A stretch of DNA of 64,000 nt from contig ONHA01000013.1 in NCBI GenBank assembly GCA_900317515.1, positions 1 to 64,000 of the forward strand, read 5' to 3'. The DNA comes from an uncultured Eubacteriales bacterium. GTDB lineage: Bacteria > Bacillota > Clostridia > Lachnospirales > Lachnospiraceae. Positions 51,813 through 60,878 of this stretch are shown piece by piece (within the stretch, counting starts at the first letter, position 1; every line of letters begins with the position of its first letter). Under the pieces are notes generated by a model. It saw nothing but the letters and a program-made list of their open reading frames with translations, made no database searches and was not told the DNA's origin. The position numbers and the translations under genes are program-made.

Positions 51813-53363
51813 ATGGCTTCTGAAAATGAAAACAAAAACGAAGCGGCCAATGAAAAACAGCAGTATTCATTGAATGATGACCGCCGCGTCAAAACCTTAT
51901 CTCCTTCCGCGCTTGTCATCAAGCGCTTCCTCCGGAACCGTGTCGCGGTTACCGGCCTTGTGATCCTGGTGCTCATGTTTGTATTTTCCTATATCGGAGG
52001 CATCATCTCGCCCTACCGGCAGGATCAGGTCTTCTACCGGACAGACATGCAGAATCAGGACTTCGCCGGCGTCACCGAGAACACCGAGTTCCGCTATGTC
52101 GTGAAGGAAGGCGCCTCCTTCGGGTCGGTCCAGCAGGCTCAGTTCGTGCTGGCGACGATCCAGAAGAAGGATGCGTTCGAGTTCGGCGGGGTATCCTACA
52201 CGCTGGACAAAATCTCGGATACCTTCTACGGGATCGAGTCGGAGGGTGAGCTGATCGCACTTGCCTCCTACGACGTGGTCTCAAGCTCGATCCAGGGCCA
52301 GAAGATCCCGTTCGAGCTGCAGTATGAGATCCTTCAGGCACTCGCGGCCGGTGAGGGCAAGGTCTCCTATGACGGCCAGAATTACACGGTCGACGACGAA
52401 GGCGCGGTGCTCCTGAACGGCGAGGAGATCGCCTATGCGAGCCGCTACATCGTCCAGCCGATCATGTCCGATGTCCACCTGACGAGACAGTTCAAGGAAG
52501 AGCTGGTCGAGTCCATCGAGGCGGGCAGCACGACCTTCACATCCGTGGATGAGGAGGGTGCGACACACGATTACACCCTCGAGTACAACGCGGCGATGAA
52601 GAACTGGAATGTCCGCCAGCTGACTGCGACGCGCGTATTCGACACCTACTCGAAGCCGTCCAAAGCCCACTGGCTCGGCACCGACAAGAACGGCATGGAC
52701 ATGCTGACCCGTCTTATGTACGGCGGCCGCGTCTCCCTCTACATCGGCTTCATTGTCGTCATCATCGAGACGGTGCTCGGTGTTATCCTGGGCGGCATCT
52801 CCGGCTACTTCGGCGGCTGGGTGGATATGCTGATCATGCGAATCGTTGATATTTTCTACTGCATCCCGTCGATGCCGATCATCATCATCTTGGGTGCGGC
52901 CATGGACATGATGCGTGTCGACCCGCAGATCCGTATGATCTACCTCATGCTGATCCTGGGCTTCCTCGGCTGGCCGGGCATTTCCCGCCTGGTCCGCGGC
53001 CAGATCTTAACGCTCCGCGAGCAGGAGTTCATGACGGCGACGGAGGCCTGCGGTATCCGCGTCTCCAGGAGAATTTTCCGCCACCTGCTTCCGAACGTCA
53101 TGCCGCAGCTGATCGTTACCATGACCATGAGCCTCGGTTCCGTCATCCTGACGGAGGCGACGCTTTCCTTCCTCGGACTCGGCGTCAAGTTCCCGTTCGC
53201 GTCCTGGGGCAACATCATCAACGACGTCAACAACACATTCGTCCTGACCAACTACTGGTTCATCTGGATCCCGGCAGGCGTGTGTCTTCTCTCTACGGTC
53301 CTTGCGTTCAACCTGGTCGGCGACGGCCTCCGCGATGCATTTGACCCGAAGATGAAACGGTAA
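51813..53363 (+). CDS. oppC: Oligopeptide ABC transporter permease, OppC type, with large extracytoplasmic insertion
   Basis: The C-terminal 230 residues are ordinary OppC: LGTDKNGMDMLTRLMYGGRVSLY near 287, the EAA loop EFMTATEACGIRVSRRIFRHLLPN and LSFLGLGVKFPFASWG. Normally LGTD occurs near residue 90. Here about 190 residues are inserted after the first helix (residues ~40-65), on the outer face. The insert contains two similar segments, FGGVSYTLDKISD...ELIALASYDVV and YDGQNYTVDDEGA...EEIAYASRYIV, suggesting a small beta-rich repeat. It may contact the enlarged OppA. It starts 15 bp after oppB with AGGAGGG upstream. Confidence 0.92.
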   Translation: MASENENKNEAANEKQQYSLNDDRRVKTLSPSALVIKRFLRNRVAVTGLVILVLMFVFSYIGGIISPYRQDQVFYRTDMQNQDFAGVTENTEFRYVVKEGASFGSVQQAQFVLATIQKKDAFEFGGVSYTLDKISDTFYGIESEGELIALASYDVVSSSIQGQKIPFELQYEILQALAAGEGKVSYDGQNYTVDDEGAVLLNGEEIAYASRYIVQPIMSDVHLTRQFKEELVESIEAGSTTFTSVDEEGATHDYTLEYNAAMKNWNVRQLTATRVFDTYSKPSKAHWLGTDKNGMDMLTRLMYGGRVSLYIGFIVVIIETVLGVILGGISGYFGGWVDMLIMRIVDIFYCIPSMPIIIILGAAMDMMRVDPQIRMIYLMLILGFLGWPGISRLVRGQILTLREQEFMTATEACGIRVSRRIFRHLLPNVMPQLIVTMTMSLGSVILTEATLSFLGLGVKFPFASWGNIINDVNNTFVLTNYWFIWIPAGVCLLSTVLAFNLVGDGLRDAFDPKMKR

Positions 53364-53376
53364 GGAGGCGGAGACT

Positions 53377-54555
53377 ATGTTCTTTAATAAGAAGAAAGAA
53401 GATAACGGCTATCTCTCCGCGAAGGAATCGCGCAGGATCTCGAAAGAGAACCGCCGAATCACCAATGAGATGGAGAAGAAGCGCAAGAGGAAAAATGTTC
53501 CGGAATCCGAGTACCTGACGAAAATGCACGACCCCGCCAACGCGGTCGAGTTCGACAACCTGCACTCCTACTTCTTCACGGATGCGGGTACGGTCAAGAG
53601 CGTCGACGGCGTCACGTTTGAGGTCCCGATCGGCAAGACTGTCGGCGTTGTCGGCGAGTCCGGCTGTGGCAAGTCCGTCACATCCCTCTCCCTCATGCAG
53701 CTCCTGCAGCGGCCGCAGGGCCAGACCGTAGAAGGCGAGATCCGCCTGAACCTCGGCGACAAGGCCTACAATGTGGTCGACACCCCGCAGGAAGTCATGC
53801 AGCACATCCGCGGCAACTACGTCTCGATGATTTTCCAGGAGCCGATGACCTCCCTGAACCCGGTCTTCCGAATCGGCGAGCAGGTCGATGAAGTCATCGC
53901 CCTCCACGACGGCGAGGGCAAGAGCGCGGAGGACATCAAAAAGCGCACGATCGAGCTCCTCGAGATGGTCGGCATCGCCAACAGCGAGGGCGTCTACTCG
54001 ATGTTCCCGCACGAGCTCTCCGGCGGTATGCGCCAGCGTGTCATGATCGCCATGGCGCTCGCCTGCAACCCCAAGGTCATCATCGCCGACGAGCCGACGA
54101 CGGCGCTCGACGTCACGATCCAGGCCCAGATCCTGGACCTGCTCAGGCAGCTCAAGGACCGCATCAATTCCTCGATCATGCTGATCACCCACGACCTGGG
54201 CGTCATCGCCGAGATGGCGGACTATGTCGTCGTCATGTACGCGGGCCGCATTGTCGAGAAGGGTACGGCGGAGGACATTTTCTATCATCCGTCCCACCCG
54301 TACACGATCGGCCTCATGGCCTCGAAGCCGGTTGTCGGCAAGGAGGTCAAGGAGCTCTTCTCGATCCCGGGCAAGGTTCCGAACCCGATCAACATGCCGA
54401 ATTACTGCTATTTTAAGGATCGCTGCGACAGATGTATCGGCAAATGCAGCGGCGCCTACCCGGAGGAGATCTCGCTCTCCGAGACGCACAAGGTATCCTG
54501 CTACCGCTATTATCCGGATGAAATGAAGGGAGGTCAGGGAAATGGCAAAGACTGA
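53377..54555 (+). CDS. oppD: Oligopeptide ABC transporter ATPase, OppD type
   Basis: The 392-residue ATPase has Walker A GESGCGKS near residue 91, the signature LSGGMRQR near 216 and Walker [13 protein letters not shown] near 236. The OppD/F C-terminal cysteine motif [15 protein letters not shown], which may bind Fe-S, is also present. A highly charged Lys/Arg/Glu N-terminal extension of ~55 residues precedes the usual start. The gene overlaps oppF by 14 bp, implying translational coupling. Confidence 0.93.
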   Translation: MFFNKKKEDNGYLSAKESRRISKENRRITNEMEKKRKRKNVPESEYLTKMHDPANAVEFDNLHSYFFTDAGTVKSVDGVTFEVPIGKTVGVVGESGCGKSVTSLSLMQLLQRPQGQTVEGEIRLNLGDKAYNVVDTPQEVMQHIRGNYVSMIFQEPMTSLNPVFRIGEQVDEVIALHDGEGKSAEDIKKRTIELLEMVGIANSEGVYSMFPHELSGGMRQRVMIAMALACNPKVIIADEPTTALDVTIQAQILDLLRQLKDRINSSIMLITHDLGVIAEMADYVVVMYAGRIVEKGTAEDIFYHPSHPYTIGLMASKPVVGKEVKELFSIPGKVPNPINMPNYCYFKDRCDRCIGKCSGAYPEEISLSETHKVSCYRYYPDEMKGGQGNGKD

Positions 54556-55564
54556 TATTCAAAATGACCTTGTACCTGTAACCTACGACCCGCAGTATAT
54601 CCTGATGGTAAACGGTCTGAAAAAGTATTTCCCGATCAAGGGCGGCATGCTCTCCCGCGTCATCGGAAATGTCAAGGCCGTCGACGGCGTCACCTTCAAC
54701 CTGAAGCGGGGCACGACGATGGGCCTGGTCGGCGAGTCCGGCTGCGGCAAGACCACGACGGGACGCACGATCCTCCGTCTCTCCGGCGAGAAGACGGGCG
54801 GCCAGGTGCTCTTCAACGGCAAGGAAGTCTACGATGCGTCGCCGGCGGAGATGCGCAAGCTCCGCACGCAGATGCAGATCATTTTCCAGGATCCGTTCTC
54901 GAGCCTCTCCCCGCGTCTCCCGGTCGGTGAGATCATCGGTGAGGCGGTCAAGGAGCACAATCTGGTGCCGAAGGCCGAGTACGAGGACTATCTCGACAAG
55001 GTTATGGATGACTGCGGCCTGCAGCCGTTCCACAAGGACCGCTATCCGCACGAGTTCTCCGGCGGCCAGCGGCAGAGGATCTGTATCGCCCGCGCGCTGG
55101 CGCTCAATCCGGAGTTCGTCGTCTGCGACGAGCCGGTCTCCGCGCTGGACGTCTCGATCCAGGCGCAGATCATCAACCTCTTAAATAAACTGCAGGAAGA
55201 GAGAAAGCTTACGTATCTCTTCATTTCCCACGATCTGTCGGTCGTTGAGCACATCTCCGACACGGTCGGCGTCATGTACCTCGGCAACCTGGTCGAGTAC
55301 GGTGCAACCAAGGACATCTTCAAGCACCCGCTTCACCCCTACACGAAGGCGCTCTTCTCGGCGATCCCGATTCCGGACCCGCACGCGAAGATGAAGCGTA
55401 TCGTGCTGGAGGGCTCGATCCCGTCGCCGGCCAACCCGCCGGCGGGCTGCAAGTTCCACACGCGCTGCGCGCAGTGCATGGAGTGCTGCAAGACCGAGGT
55501 GCCGAAGCAGGTTGAGGTGGAGCCGGGCCATTTCGTGGTCTGCCACCTGTATAATAAGAAGTGA
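54542..55564 (+). CDS. oppF: Oligopeptide ABC transporter ATPase, OppF type
   Basis: The 340-residue ATPase partner of OppD shows Walker [10 protein letters not shown] near residue 65, [11 protein letters not shown] (Q-loop), the signature FSGGQRQR near 173 and Walker [13 protein letters not shown] near 194. The C-terminal [14 protein letters not shown] cluster is typical. The start overlaps the end of oppD and is preceded by GGGAGG within oppD. Confidence 0.94.
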   Translation: MAKTDIQNDLVPVTYDPQYILMVNGLKKYFPIKGGMLSRVIGNVKAVDGVTFNLKRGTTMGLVGESGCGKTTTGRTILRLSGEKTGGQVLFNGKEVYDASPAEMRKLRTQMQIIFQDPFSSLSPRLPVGEIIGEAVKEHNLVPKAEYEDYLDKVMDDCGLQPFHKDRYPHEFSGGQRQRICIARALALNPEFVVCDEPVSALDVSIQAQIINLLNKLQEERKLTYLFISHDLSVVEHISDTVGVMYLGNLVEYGATKDIFKHPLHPYTKALFSAIPIPDPHAKMKRIVLEGSIPSPANPPAGCKFHTRCAQCMECCKTEVPKQVEVEPGHFVVCHLYNKK

Positions 55565-55567
55565 TTT

Positions 55568-55864
55568 ATGGGAAATAAGGATGAGTTCGAGGACGACGGC
55601 AGGACCGTCGCCTCGATGGACGGGGTCGGGCGCACCCACGGGTTTGAGGCGCTGGACCGTCTGAAAGAGTTTGGAAATCAGAAGAAGATGCGGGATATGG
55701 AGCCGGTCACCCGGCCCGATATCCCGCAGGACGAGCTCTCGGGCGAGGAGCGGAGGTGGTACATCTTCGGTGCGATCCGCGCGGGGCTCATGATCGGTGC
55801 GGCCTACGTGGTGGGGCTGGGGGCGTTGATCGTCTTCCTCCTCTGGGTGTGGGGCGTGCTGTGA
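55568..55864 (+). CDS. Small membrane protein at the end of the opp operon
   Basis: The 98-residue product is not recognised. Residues 1-65 are polar and acidic (MGNKDEFEDDGRTVAS, PQDELSGEERRW), and residues ~66-97 form one long or two short hydrophobic helices. It starts 3 bp after oppF and ends just before a terminator, so it is the sixth gene of the operon. A role as accessory or regulatory subunit of the importer is possible but unproven. Confidence 0.72.
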   Translation: MGNKDEFEDDGRTVASMDGVGRTHGFEALDRLKEFGNQKKMRDMEPVTRPDIPQDELSGEERRWYIFGAIRAGLMIGAAYVVGLGALIVFLLWVWGVL

Positions 55865-55875
55865 CGGTAAAAGGA

Positions 55876-55905
55876 AAAGGAGCTGCCGGGAGGCAGCTCC
55901 TTTTT
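55876..55905. terminator. Bidirectional terminator between opp operon and M32 peptidase
   Basis: AAGGAGCTGCC and its complement with a short loop are flanked by an A-run and a T-run, serving both convergent units. Confidence 0.88.
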
Positions 55906-55915
55906 TCGGGAGAAA

Positions 55916-57430
55916 TTACAGCTCGTAAATCCTCGAATACTTCTCCTCAAGGTAGTCCAGATAGTCGTCCGGCGTGAACTCCCGGCCGGTGATGTCGCGG
56001 ACCCAATCCTCCTGGGAGAGGCGGTCGGCCTTTTTGAAGACGTGCTCGGTCATCCAGGTCTTTATTTTCCCGAGATCCCCGGCGAGGATCGCCTCATCGA
56101 CGTCGAAGTCCTCCCGCATCCGGTTATAGTACATCGCGTTGAACATATTTCCGAGGGCGTAGGTCGGGAAATACCCGATCATGCCGGACGACCAGTGGAC
56201 GTCCTGGAGGATCCCCTCGTTGTCGTTGGTCGGCGTGACGCCGAGGTACGCCTGATACTTCTCCGCCCAGAGACGCGGGAGCTCGTCGACCGTGGCCTCG
56301 CCCGCCATGAGGAGCTTCTCGAGCTCGTAGCGGATGATGATGTGGAAGGTGTAGGTGAACTCGTCGGCCTCGGTGCGGATGAGGGACGGCGTGACCATAT
56401 TCACGGCCTCGTAGAACTCTCTCTCGGTGACATCCGCGAGGGCTTCCGGGAAGATCTCCTTCGCCTTCGGGAAAATGAGGTGAATGAAGCTCTCGGAGCG
56501 GCCGATGATATTTTCATAGAAGCGGGAGACCGACTCGTGCTGGCCCATGGTCTTGCCGTCCGTAATGTGGCGGGTCCAGTTCTCACGCGGCTGGTTCTGG
56601 TCGAAGAGCGCGTGGCCGCCCTCGTGGATGATGCTGTACATGCTGGAACTCAGATTCTCGCGGTAGTGGGTGGTGACGCGCTCGTCATCCGGGCCCATCG
56701 CATCGGTGAAGGGGTGCTCGGTCGTCGACATCGCGCCGCGATTAAAATCAAACCCGATCACATCAAGGAGGTAGCGGGCCATCTCTTCCTGGGCCGCATC
56801 GGAGACCGGGCGGAAGAGGAAGTCGGTGCGGATGGTTTTATTTTTCGCAACGATCTTCTGAAGCAGGGGAATCAGGCGCTCCTTGACCCGGCCGAATACG
56901 CGGTCGAGCTCCTCGGAGGTCATCCCGCGTGCATAGAGGTCGAGCAGGTTGTCGTAGAGGACGGGCTTCCGGGCGTCCTCATCCATGAGCAGGATCTGTT
57001 TCTCCTCGGCGCCGCGGATCGCGTCGAGCGAGGGGGCGAAGAGCGCATAGTCGCATTTTTCTCTCGATTTGATCCAGTCGCTGTAGCCCTTGTTCATGAT
57101 GCGGGAGAACTCGTGGTCCTGCTCGGGGGTGATGTTTTTGGTATGGATGTAATCCCGGTGAAGATTTTCGGCGAGGACCCGGTCGAACTCGTCAAGCTCG
57201 TCGCGGTGTTCATAGATATACTCGGCGGCCTCCTGAAATGCAGGGGCCTTGCGGAGCTTGAAAATCTGGTTGGTGAGGTAGGAGATGACCTCGCCGGCCT
57301 CCTCCATGCCCGCCGGCGGGCAGAGGGTCTCCATGTCAAACTGCACGCAGCCGGCAGCGTGCGCAAGGAGGGCCTCCTCCTTCAGGATCGTGTCAAGGCG
57401 GCCAAGCGCCTCTTTCGTTTTTTCTGTCAT
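55916..57430 (-). CDS. M32 family carboxypeptidase (carboxypeptidase Taq type)
   Basis: The 504-residue cytosolic metallocarboxypeptidase has the motif HEGGH at residues 269-273 (SIIHEGGHALFDQ). Family features include MSTTEHPFTDAMGPDD, the ETxR-like downstream region HESVSRFYENIIGRSE supplying the third ligand, and VHWSSGMIGYFPTYALGN near the C-terminus. It removes C-terminal residues from peptides. Together with the M3 peptidase and the opp operon it forms a peptide-use neighbourhood. It is monocistronic. Confidence 0.93.
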   Translation of the reverse strand: MTEKTKEALGRLDTILKEEALLAHAAGCVQFDMETLCPPAGMEEAGEVISYLTNQIFKLRKAPAFQEAAEYIYEHRDELDEFDRVLAENLHRDYIHTKNITPEQDHEFSRIMNKGYSDWIKSREKCDYALFAPSLDAIRGAEEKQILLMDEDARKPVLYDNLLDLYARGMTSEELDRVFGRVKERLIPLLQKIVAKNKTIRTDFLFRPVSDAAQEEMARYLLDVIGFDFNRGAMSTTEHPFTDAMGPDDERVTTHYRENLSSSMYSIIHEGGHALFDQNQPRENWTRHITDGKTMGQHESVSRFYENIIGRSESFIHLIFPKAKEIFPEALADVTEREFYEAVNMVTPSLIRTEADEFTYTFHIIIRYELEKLLMAGEATVDELPRLWAEKYQAYLGVTPTNDNEGILQDVHWSSGMIGYFPTYALGNMFNAMYYNRMREDFDVDEAILAGDLGKIKTWMTEHVFKKADRLSQEDWVRDITGREFTPDDYLDYLEEKYSRIYEL

Positions 57431-57490
57431 AGTGTGTCCTTTCTGATTGGTTTTGTGGCTGTTTTCGGGAAGAAAACAATTGCGTAAGCA

Positions 57491-58624
57491 TTATAACACA
57501 GCCCGGCTTGTTCGAACACCACCGATATAGACCTCTTTCAGCATAAGGTCGGGGGTCGTGACGAGGAAGTCGGCGTATTTTCCGGCCTCGATGGAGCCGA
57601 CCTCGGCATCCGCACCGATCACACGGGCCGGGAGCCAGGAGGCTGCGCGGATCGCCGTCTCTTTCGGGATGCCGTAAGAGACAGCATTTTTCATGCAGGA
57701 AAATAAATTCGCCGCAGACCCCGCGATGGTCCCGTCCCCAAGGCGCGCGACGCCGCCTTTTAAGAAGACGTCCTGGCCGCCGAGCTCGTAGGTGCCGTCC
57801 GGCATCCCCGCACAGCGGAGCGCGTCGGAGATGAGGCAGACCCGGTCCGGGAAGAGCCGGAAGGCCATGCGGACGGCAGAGGGATGGACATGAAGGCCGT
57901 CGCAGATGAGCTCGGCGGTGACATGGTCCCGCTCGGAGGCCGCCCCTATGACACCGGGCTCACGGTGATGGATCCCCGGCATCGCGTTGAATAGGTGGGT
58001 CATATGGGCCGCACCTGCATCGAAAAATGAAGAGGCCTCCTCGTAATTCGCGTCCGTATGGGCTGCAGAGACCGTGCAGAGCTTCGCGGCGCGGGCGGCA
58101 AATTCCGCCGCGCCCGGCAGCTCGGGGGCGACGTCGACAAGGCGGATGAGCCCGCCGCAGCCGTCATAGAGCTTTTTGAAGGCGTCAAAGTCCGGATTTT
58201 TAAGATAAGCCGGGTTCTGGGCGCCTTTTTTCTTCTCGGAGAAGAAGGGACCTTCCATATTGATGCCCACGACGCGGGCGCAGATTGCGGGGCGGTATTT
58301 TCGGAACGCGGCGGCGGTCATCATTGCCTCCGAGAGCTTTTTGTAGGGCAGAGTCATGGTGGTCGGCGCAAAGGAGGTGACCCCGTTGGCGGCCAGATAG
58401 GCGGCCATGCGGGAGAGCTCTTCCGTGTCCCCGTCCGAAAAATCAGCGCCGACGGCTCCGTGGGTGTGGATGTCGACGAGGCCGGGGAGGACGTCGGCGC
58501 CCTGAAGGTCGGTGCCGCCGGAGGCGAGGCCGGGGAGGATTTCCGCGAAGCGGCCGTTTTCGACGCGGAAGCCGCCGAAGAGCGGACCTGCGGGGGTGTA
58601 GAGGGTGGCGTTTGAATAGAGCAT
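57491..58624 (-). CDS. nagA: N-acetylglucosamine-6-phosphate deacetylase
   Basis: The 377-residue amidohydrolase removes acetate from GlcNAc-6-P, linking amino-sugar salvage to glycolysis and murein recycling. It shows PGLVDIHTHGAVGADFSDG (metal motif HxH), NMEGPFFS (metal Glu), the AAHTDANYEEA and HLFNAMPGIHHREPG histidines, and ISDALRCAG with the catalytic Asp. Length is normal. No nagB or transporter adjoins it. GGAGG lies 8 bp before the ATG. Confidence 0.92.
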   Translation of the reverse strand: MLYSNATLYTPAGPLFGGFRVENGRFAEILPGLASGGTDLQGADVLPGLVDIHTHGAVGADFSDGDTEELSRMAAYLAANGVTSFAPTTMTLPYKKLSEAMMTAAAFRKYRPAICARVVGINMEGPFFSEKKKGAQNPAYLKNPDFDAFKKLYDGCGGLIRLVDVAPELPGAAEFAARAAKLCTVSAAHTDANYEEASSFFDAGAAHMTHLFNAMPGIHHREPGVIGAASERDHVTAELICDGLHVHPSAVRMAFRLFPDRVCLISDALRCAGMPDGTYELGGQDVFLKGGVARLGDGTIAGSAANLFSCMKNAVSYGIPKETAIRAASWLPARVIGADAEVGSIEAGKYADFLVTTPDLMLKEVYIGGVRTSRAVL

Positions 58625-58737
58625 GAGAGGGCCTCCTTCGTGTTTGAATGGTAAGTCCAGTGTACCATATTCTGCTTGAAAACGGGTGTTTTTTGTTATA
58701 AGCTGAGATTGAATAACTTCACATAAAGAGGTGGCTT

Positions 58738-60786
58738 ATGGAAAAGCAGAGATTTCAGTTCAAGGAAATGACGGCAGGCGTGTGCTACTACCCCGAGCAC
58801 TGGCCGAAGGAGATGTGGCGGGATGACTTAAGACGGATCCGGGAGGCCGGCATCTCCGTCATCCGCATCGCGGAGTTTGCCTGGACGATCTTCGAGCCGG
58901 TCGAGGGGACATTTTCATTTGACTTTTTTGATGAGTTTCTTGCCGTTGCGGAGGAAGAGGGAATCAAGGTGATCTTCGGGACGCCGAGCGCGACGCCGCC
59001 GGCCTGGCTTACCGAGAAGTACCCGGAGGTTCTGAACGCCAGAAAGGACGGCGTGCTGCTTCGCCACGGCGGACGGCGCCACTACAACTACAATTCGCCG
59101 GTCTACCGCAAACTTACAGCCCGCATCGTGGAGCAGCTGGTCCGGCACTACGGGCAGCATCCGTGCCTCGTCGGCTGGCAGATCGACAATGAGCTCAACT
59201 GTGAGACGAGCGAGTTCTATTCGGAGGCGGATCATGCGGCGTTCCGTTCATTTTTAAAGGAGAAGTACGGGACGCTGAACGCGCTCAACGCCGCCTGGGG
59301 CACCGTCTTCTGGAGCGAGACCTACACGGACTGGGAGCAGCTGCACTGCCCGCGGCCGGTCATCAACAACGGCGACAACCCGCACCTCATGCTGGACTAC
59401 CGCCGGTTTGTCTCGGCGAGCTGCCTCTCGTTTGCCGGCATGCAGGCTGAGATTATCCGGAAATACAAAAAACCCGGCGATTTCATCACCACCAACGGGC
59501 TTTTCGGGGACATGGACAACCACAAGCTACAGCAGGACTCCCTCGACATCTACACCTACGACTCCTACCCGAATTTTGCGTTCGAGATCGACCGGGATCC
59601 GAAGCACTCGAAGGACTTAAACGACCGCAAATGGACCCGGAACCTCACCGAGACGCGGTCTGTCTGCCCGCATTTCGGCATCATGGAGCAGCAGTCGGGC
59701 GGAGGCGGCTGGACGAGCCGCATGGAGATGCCCGCGCCGCGGCCGGGCCAGCTTACGCTCTGGGCGATGCAGTCGGTGGCGCAGGGGGCGGATTTCATTT
59801 CCTTCTTCCGCTGGCGCACATGTGCGTTCGGGACGGAGATGTACTGGCACGGAATTCTTGATTACGATGGACGGGACAATCGGAAGCTCGCGGAGGTGAA
59901 GGATTTCATTTCCAAAATGAAGACCCTGGACCCGGTCTGCGGGGCGGAAAATGCAGCCGGCTTCGCGCTCCTCAAGGACTACGACAACATCTTTGACTCG
60001 GAGACGGACATCTGGCACCGCCGGATCGCGTCGGCGAGCGAGAAGGAGATCTTTGCGGCTTCCGAGCTCAACCATACGCCTTACAATATTGTATACATGA
60101 AGGAGGAGACGGAGCTCGCAGAGCTTGCGGCCTACAAAGTGCTGGTCTACCCGCATCCGTTCATCATGAGTGAGAAGCGGGCGGAGGTTCTGAAGCAGTA
60201 TGTGGCGAACGGCGGCACGCTGATCGTCGGCTGCCGCAGCGGCCTCAAGGATATGAACGGAAAATGCGTCATGCTCCCGCAGCCTGGGCTTCTTCAGGAG
60301 CTGACAGGGACGGACGTGCGCGATTTCACCTACACGAGCCCGAACGAGGATGATATTTACGCGGTCTGGGACGGCGGGAAGATCATGACGCCGGTCTTCA
60401 ACGATGTGCTGACGCCTCTTCCGGGCACGGAGGTCCTCGCGGCCTACGGGAACGGGTATTACAGGGGCGAGGCGGCCCTGACAAGACATGCGTACGGGAA
60501 GGGCCAGGTGCTGCACCTCGGGAGCACGTTCACGAGGGAAGGGTTCAAGGAGCTACTGGCGTACGCCGGGGCGCTTGAGCCGTTCCGCGAGATCGTGACG
60601 GCCCCGGAGGATGTGGAGGTCGTTCTCCGCGAGAAGGACGGTCAGAGGTTCCTCTTTGTCCTCAATTTCATGGCGGAGGAGAGGACGATCACGCTGCTAA
60701 GGTCAGGGACACTGCTCTACACCGGCGGGACGGTGCAGGGCGAGGTCACGCTGCCGGCGTTTGGGACGGCGGTGTATCAGGTATAA
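58738..60786 (+). CDS. Beta-galactosidase, GH42 family
   Basis: The 682-residue enzyme hydrolyses terminal beta-galactosides. It begins with the family motif GVCYYPEHWP. The acid/base is probably E152 (GWQIDNELNCE) and the nucleophile E317 (FGIMEQQSG). The trimerisation and C-terminal domains follow (KVLVYPHPFIMSEKRAEVLKQYV). No secretion signal is present, so it acts on imported oligosaccharide. It is divergent from nagA and not accompanied by a transporter. A TTGAAA and TATAAG with poor (15 bp) spacing precede it. Confidence 0.94.
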   Translation: MEKQRFQFKEMTAGVCYYPEHWPKEMWRDDLRRIREAGISVIRIAEFAWTIFEPVEGTFSFDFFDEFLAVAEEEGIKVIFGTPSATPPAWLTEKYPEVLNARKDGVLLRHGGRRHYNYNSPVYRKLTARIVEQLVRHYGQHPCLVGWQIDNELNCETSEFYSEADHAAFRSFLKEKYGTLNALNAAWGTVFWSETYTDWEQLHCPRPVINNGDNPHLMLDYRRFVSASCLSFAGMQAEIIRKYKKPGDFITTNGLFGDMDNHKLQQDSLDIYTYDSYPNFAFEIDRDPKHSKDLNDRKWTRNLTETRSVCPHFGIMEQQSGGGGWTSRMEMPAPRPGQLTLWAMQSVAQGADFISFFRWRTCAFGTEMYWHGILDYDGRDNRKLAEVKDFISKMKTLDPVCGAENAAGFALLKDYDNIFDSETDIWHRRIASASEKEIFAASELNHTPYNIVYMKEETELAELAAYKVLVYPHPFIMSEKRAEVLKQYVANGGTLIVGCRSGLKDMNGKCVMLPQPGLLQELTGTDVRDFTYTSPNEDDIYAVWDGGKIMTPVFNDVLTPLPGTEVLAAYGNGYYRGEAALTRHAYGKGQVLHLGSTFTREGFKELLAYAGALEPFREIVTAPEDVEVVLREKDGQRFLFVLNFMAEERTITLLRSGTLLYTGGTVQGEVTLPAFGTAVYQV

Positions 60787-60797
60787 TTTCGACAGAT

Positions 60798-60870
60798 GGG
60801 GACGGTTCTTCGCAGAGGGGGACGGTTCTCCGCGGAGGAGAACCGTCCCCCTCTGCGAAGAACCGTCCCC
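60798..60870. repeat. REP-like perfect 34-bp inverted repeat with two GGGGACGGTTCT units per arm
   Basis: Arms at 60798-60831 and 60837-60870 are perfectly complementary with a 5-base loop. Each arm contains two copies of GGGGACGGTTCT about 23 bp apart. It lies between convergent GH42 and pta genes and ends in a short T-run. It is related to the hairpin at 8012-8057. Such palindromes resemble REP elements moved by RAYT-type transposases; none is encoded here. Confidence 0.85.
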
Positions 60871-60878
60871 GGGCTTTT

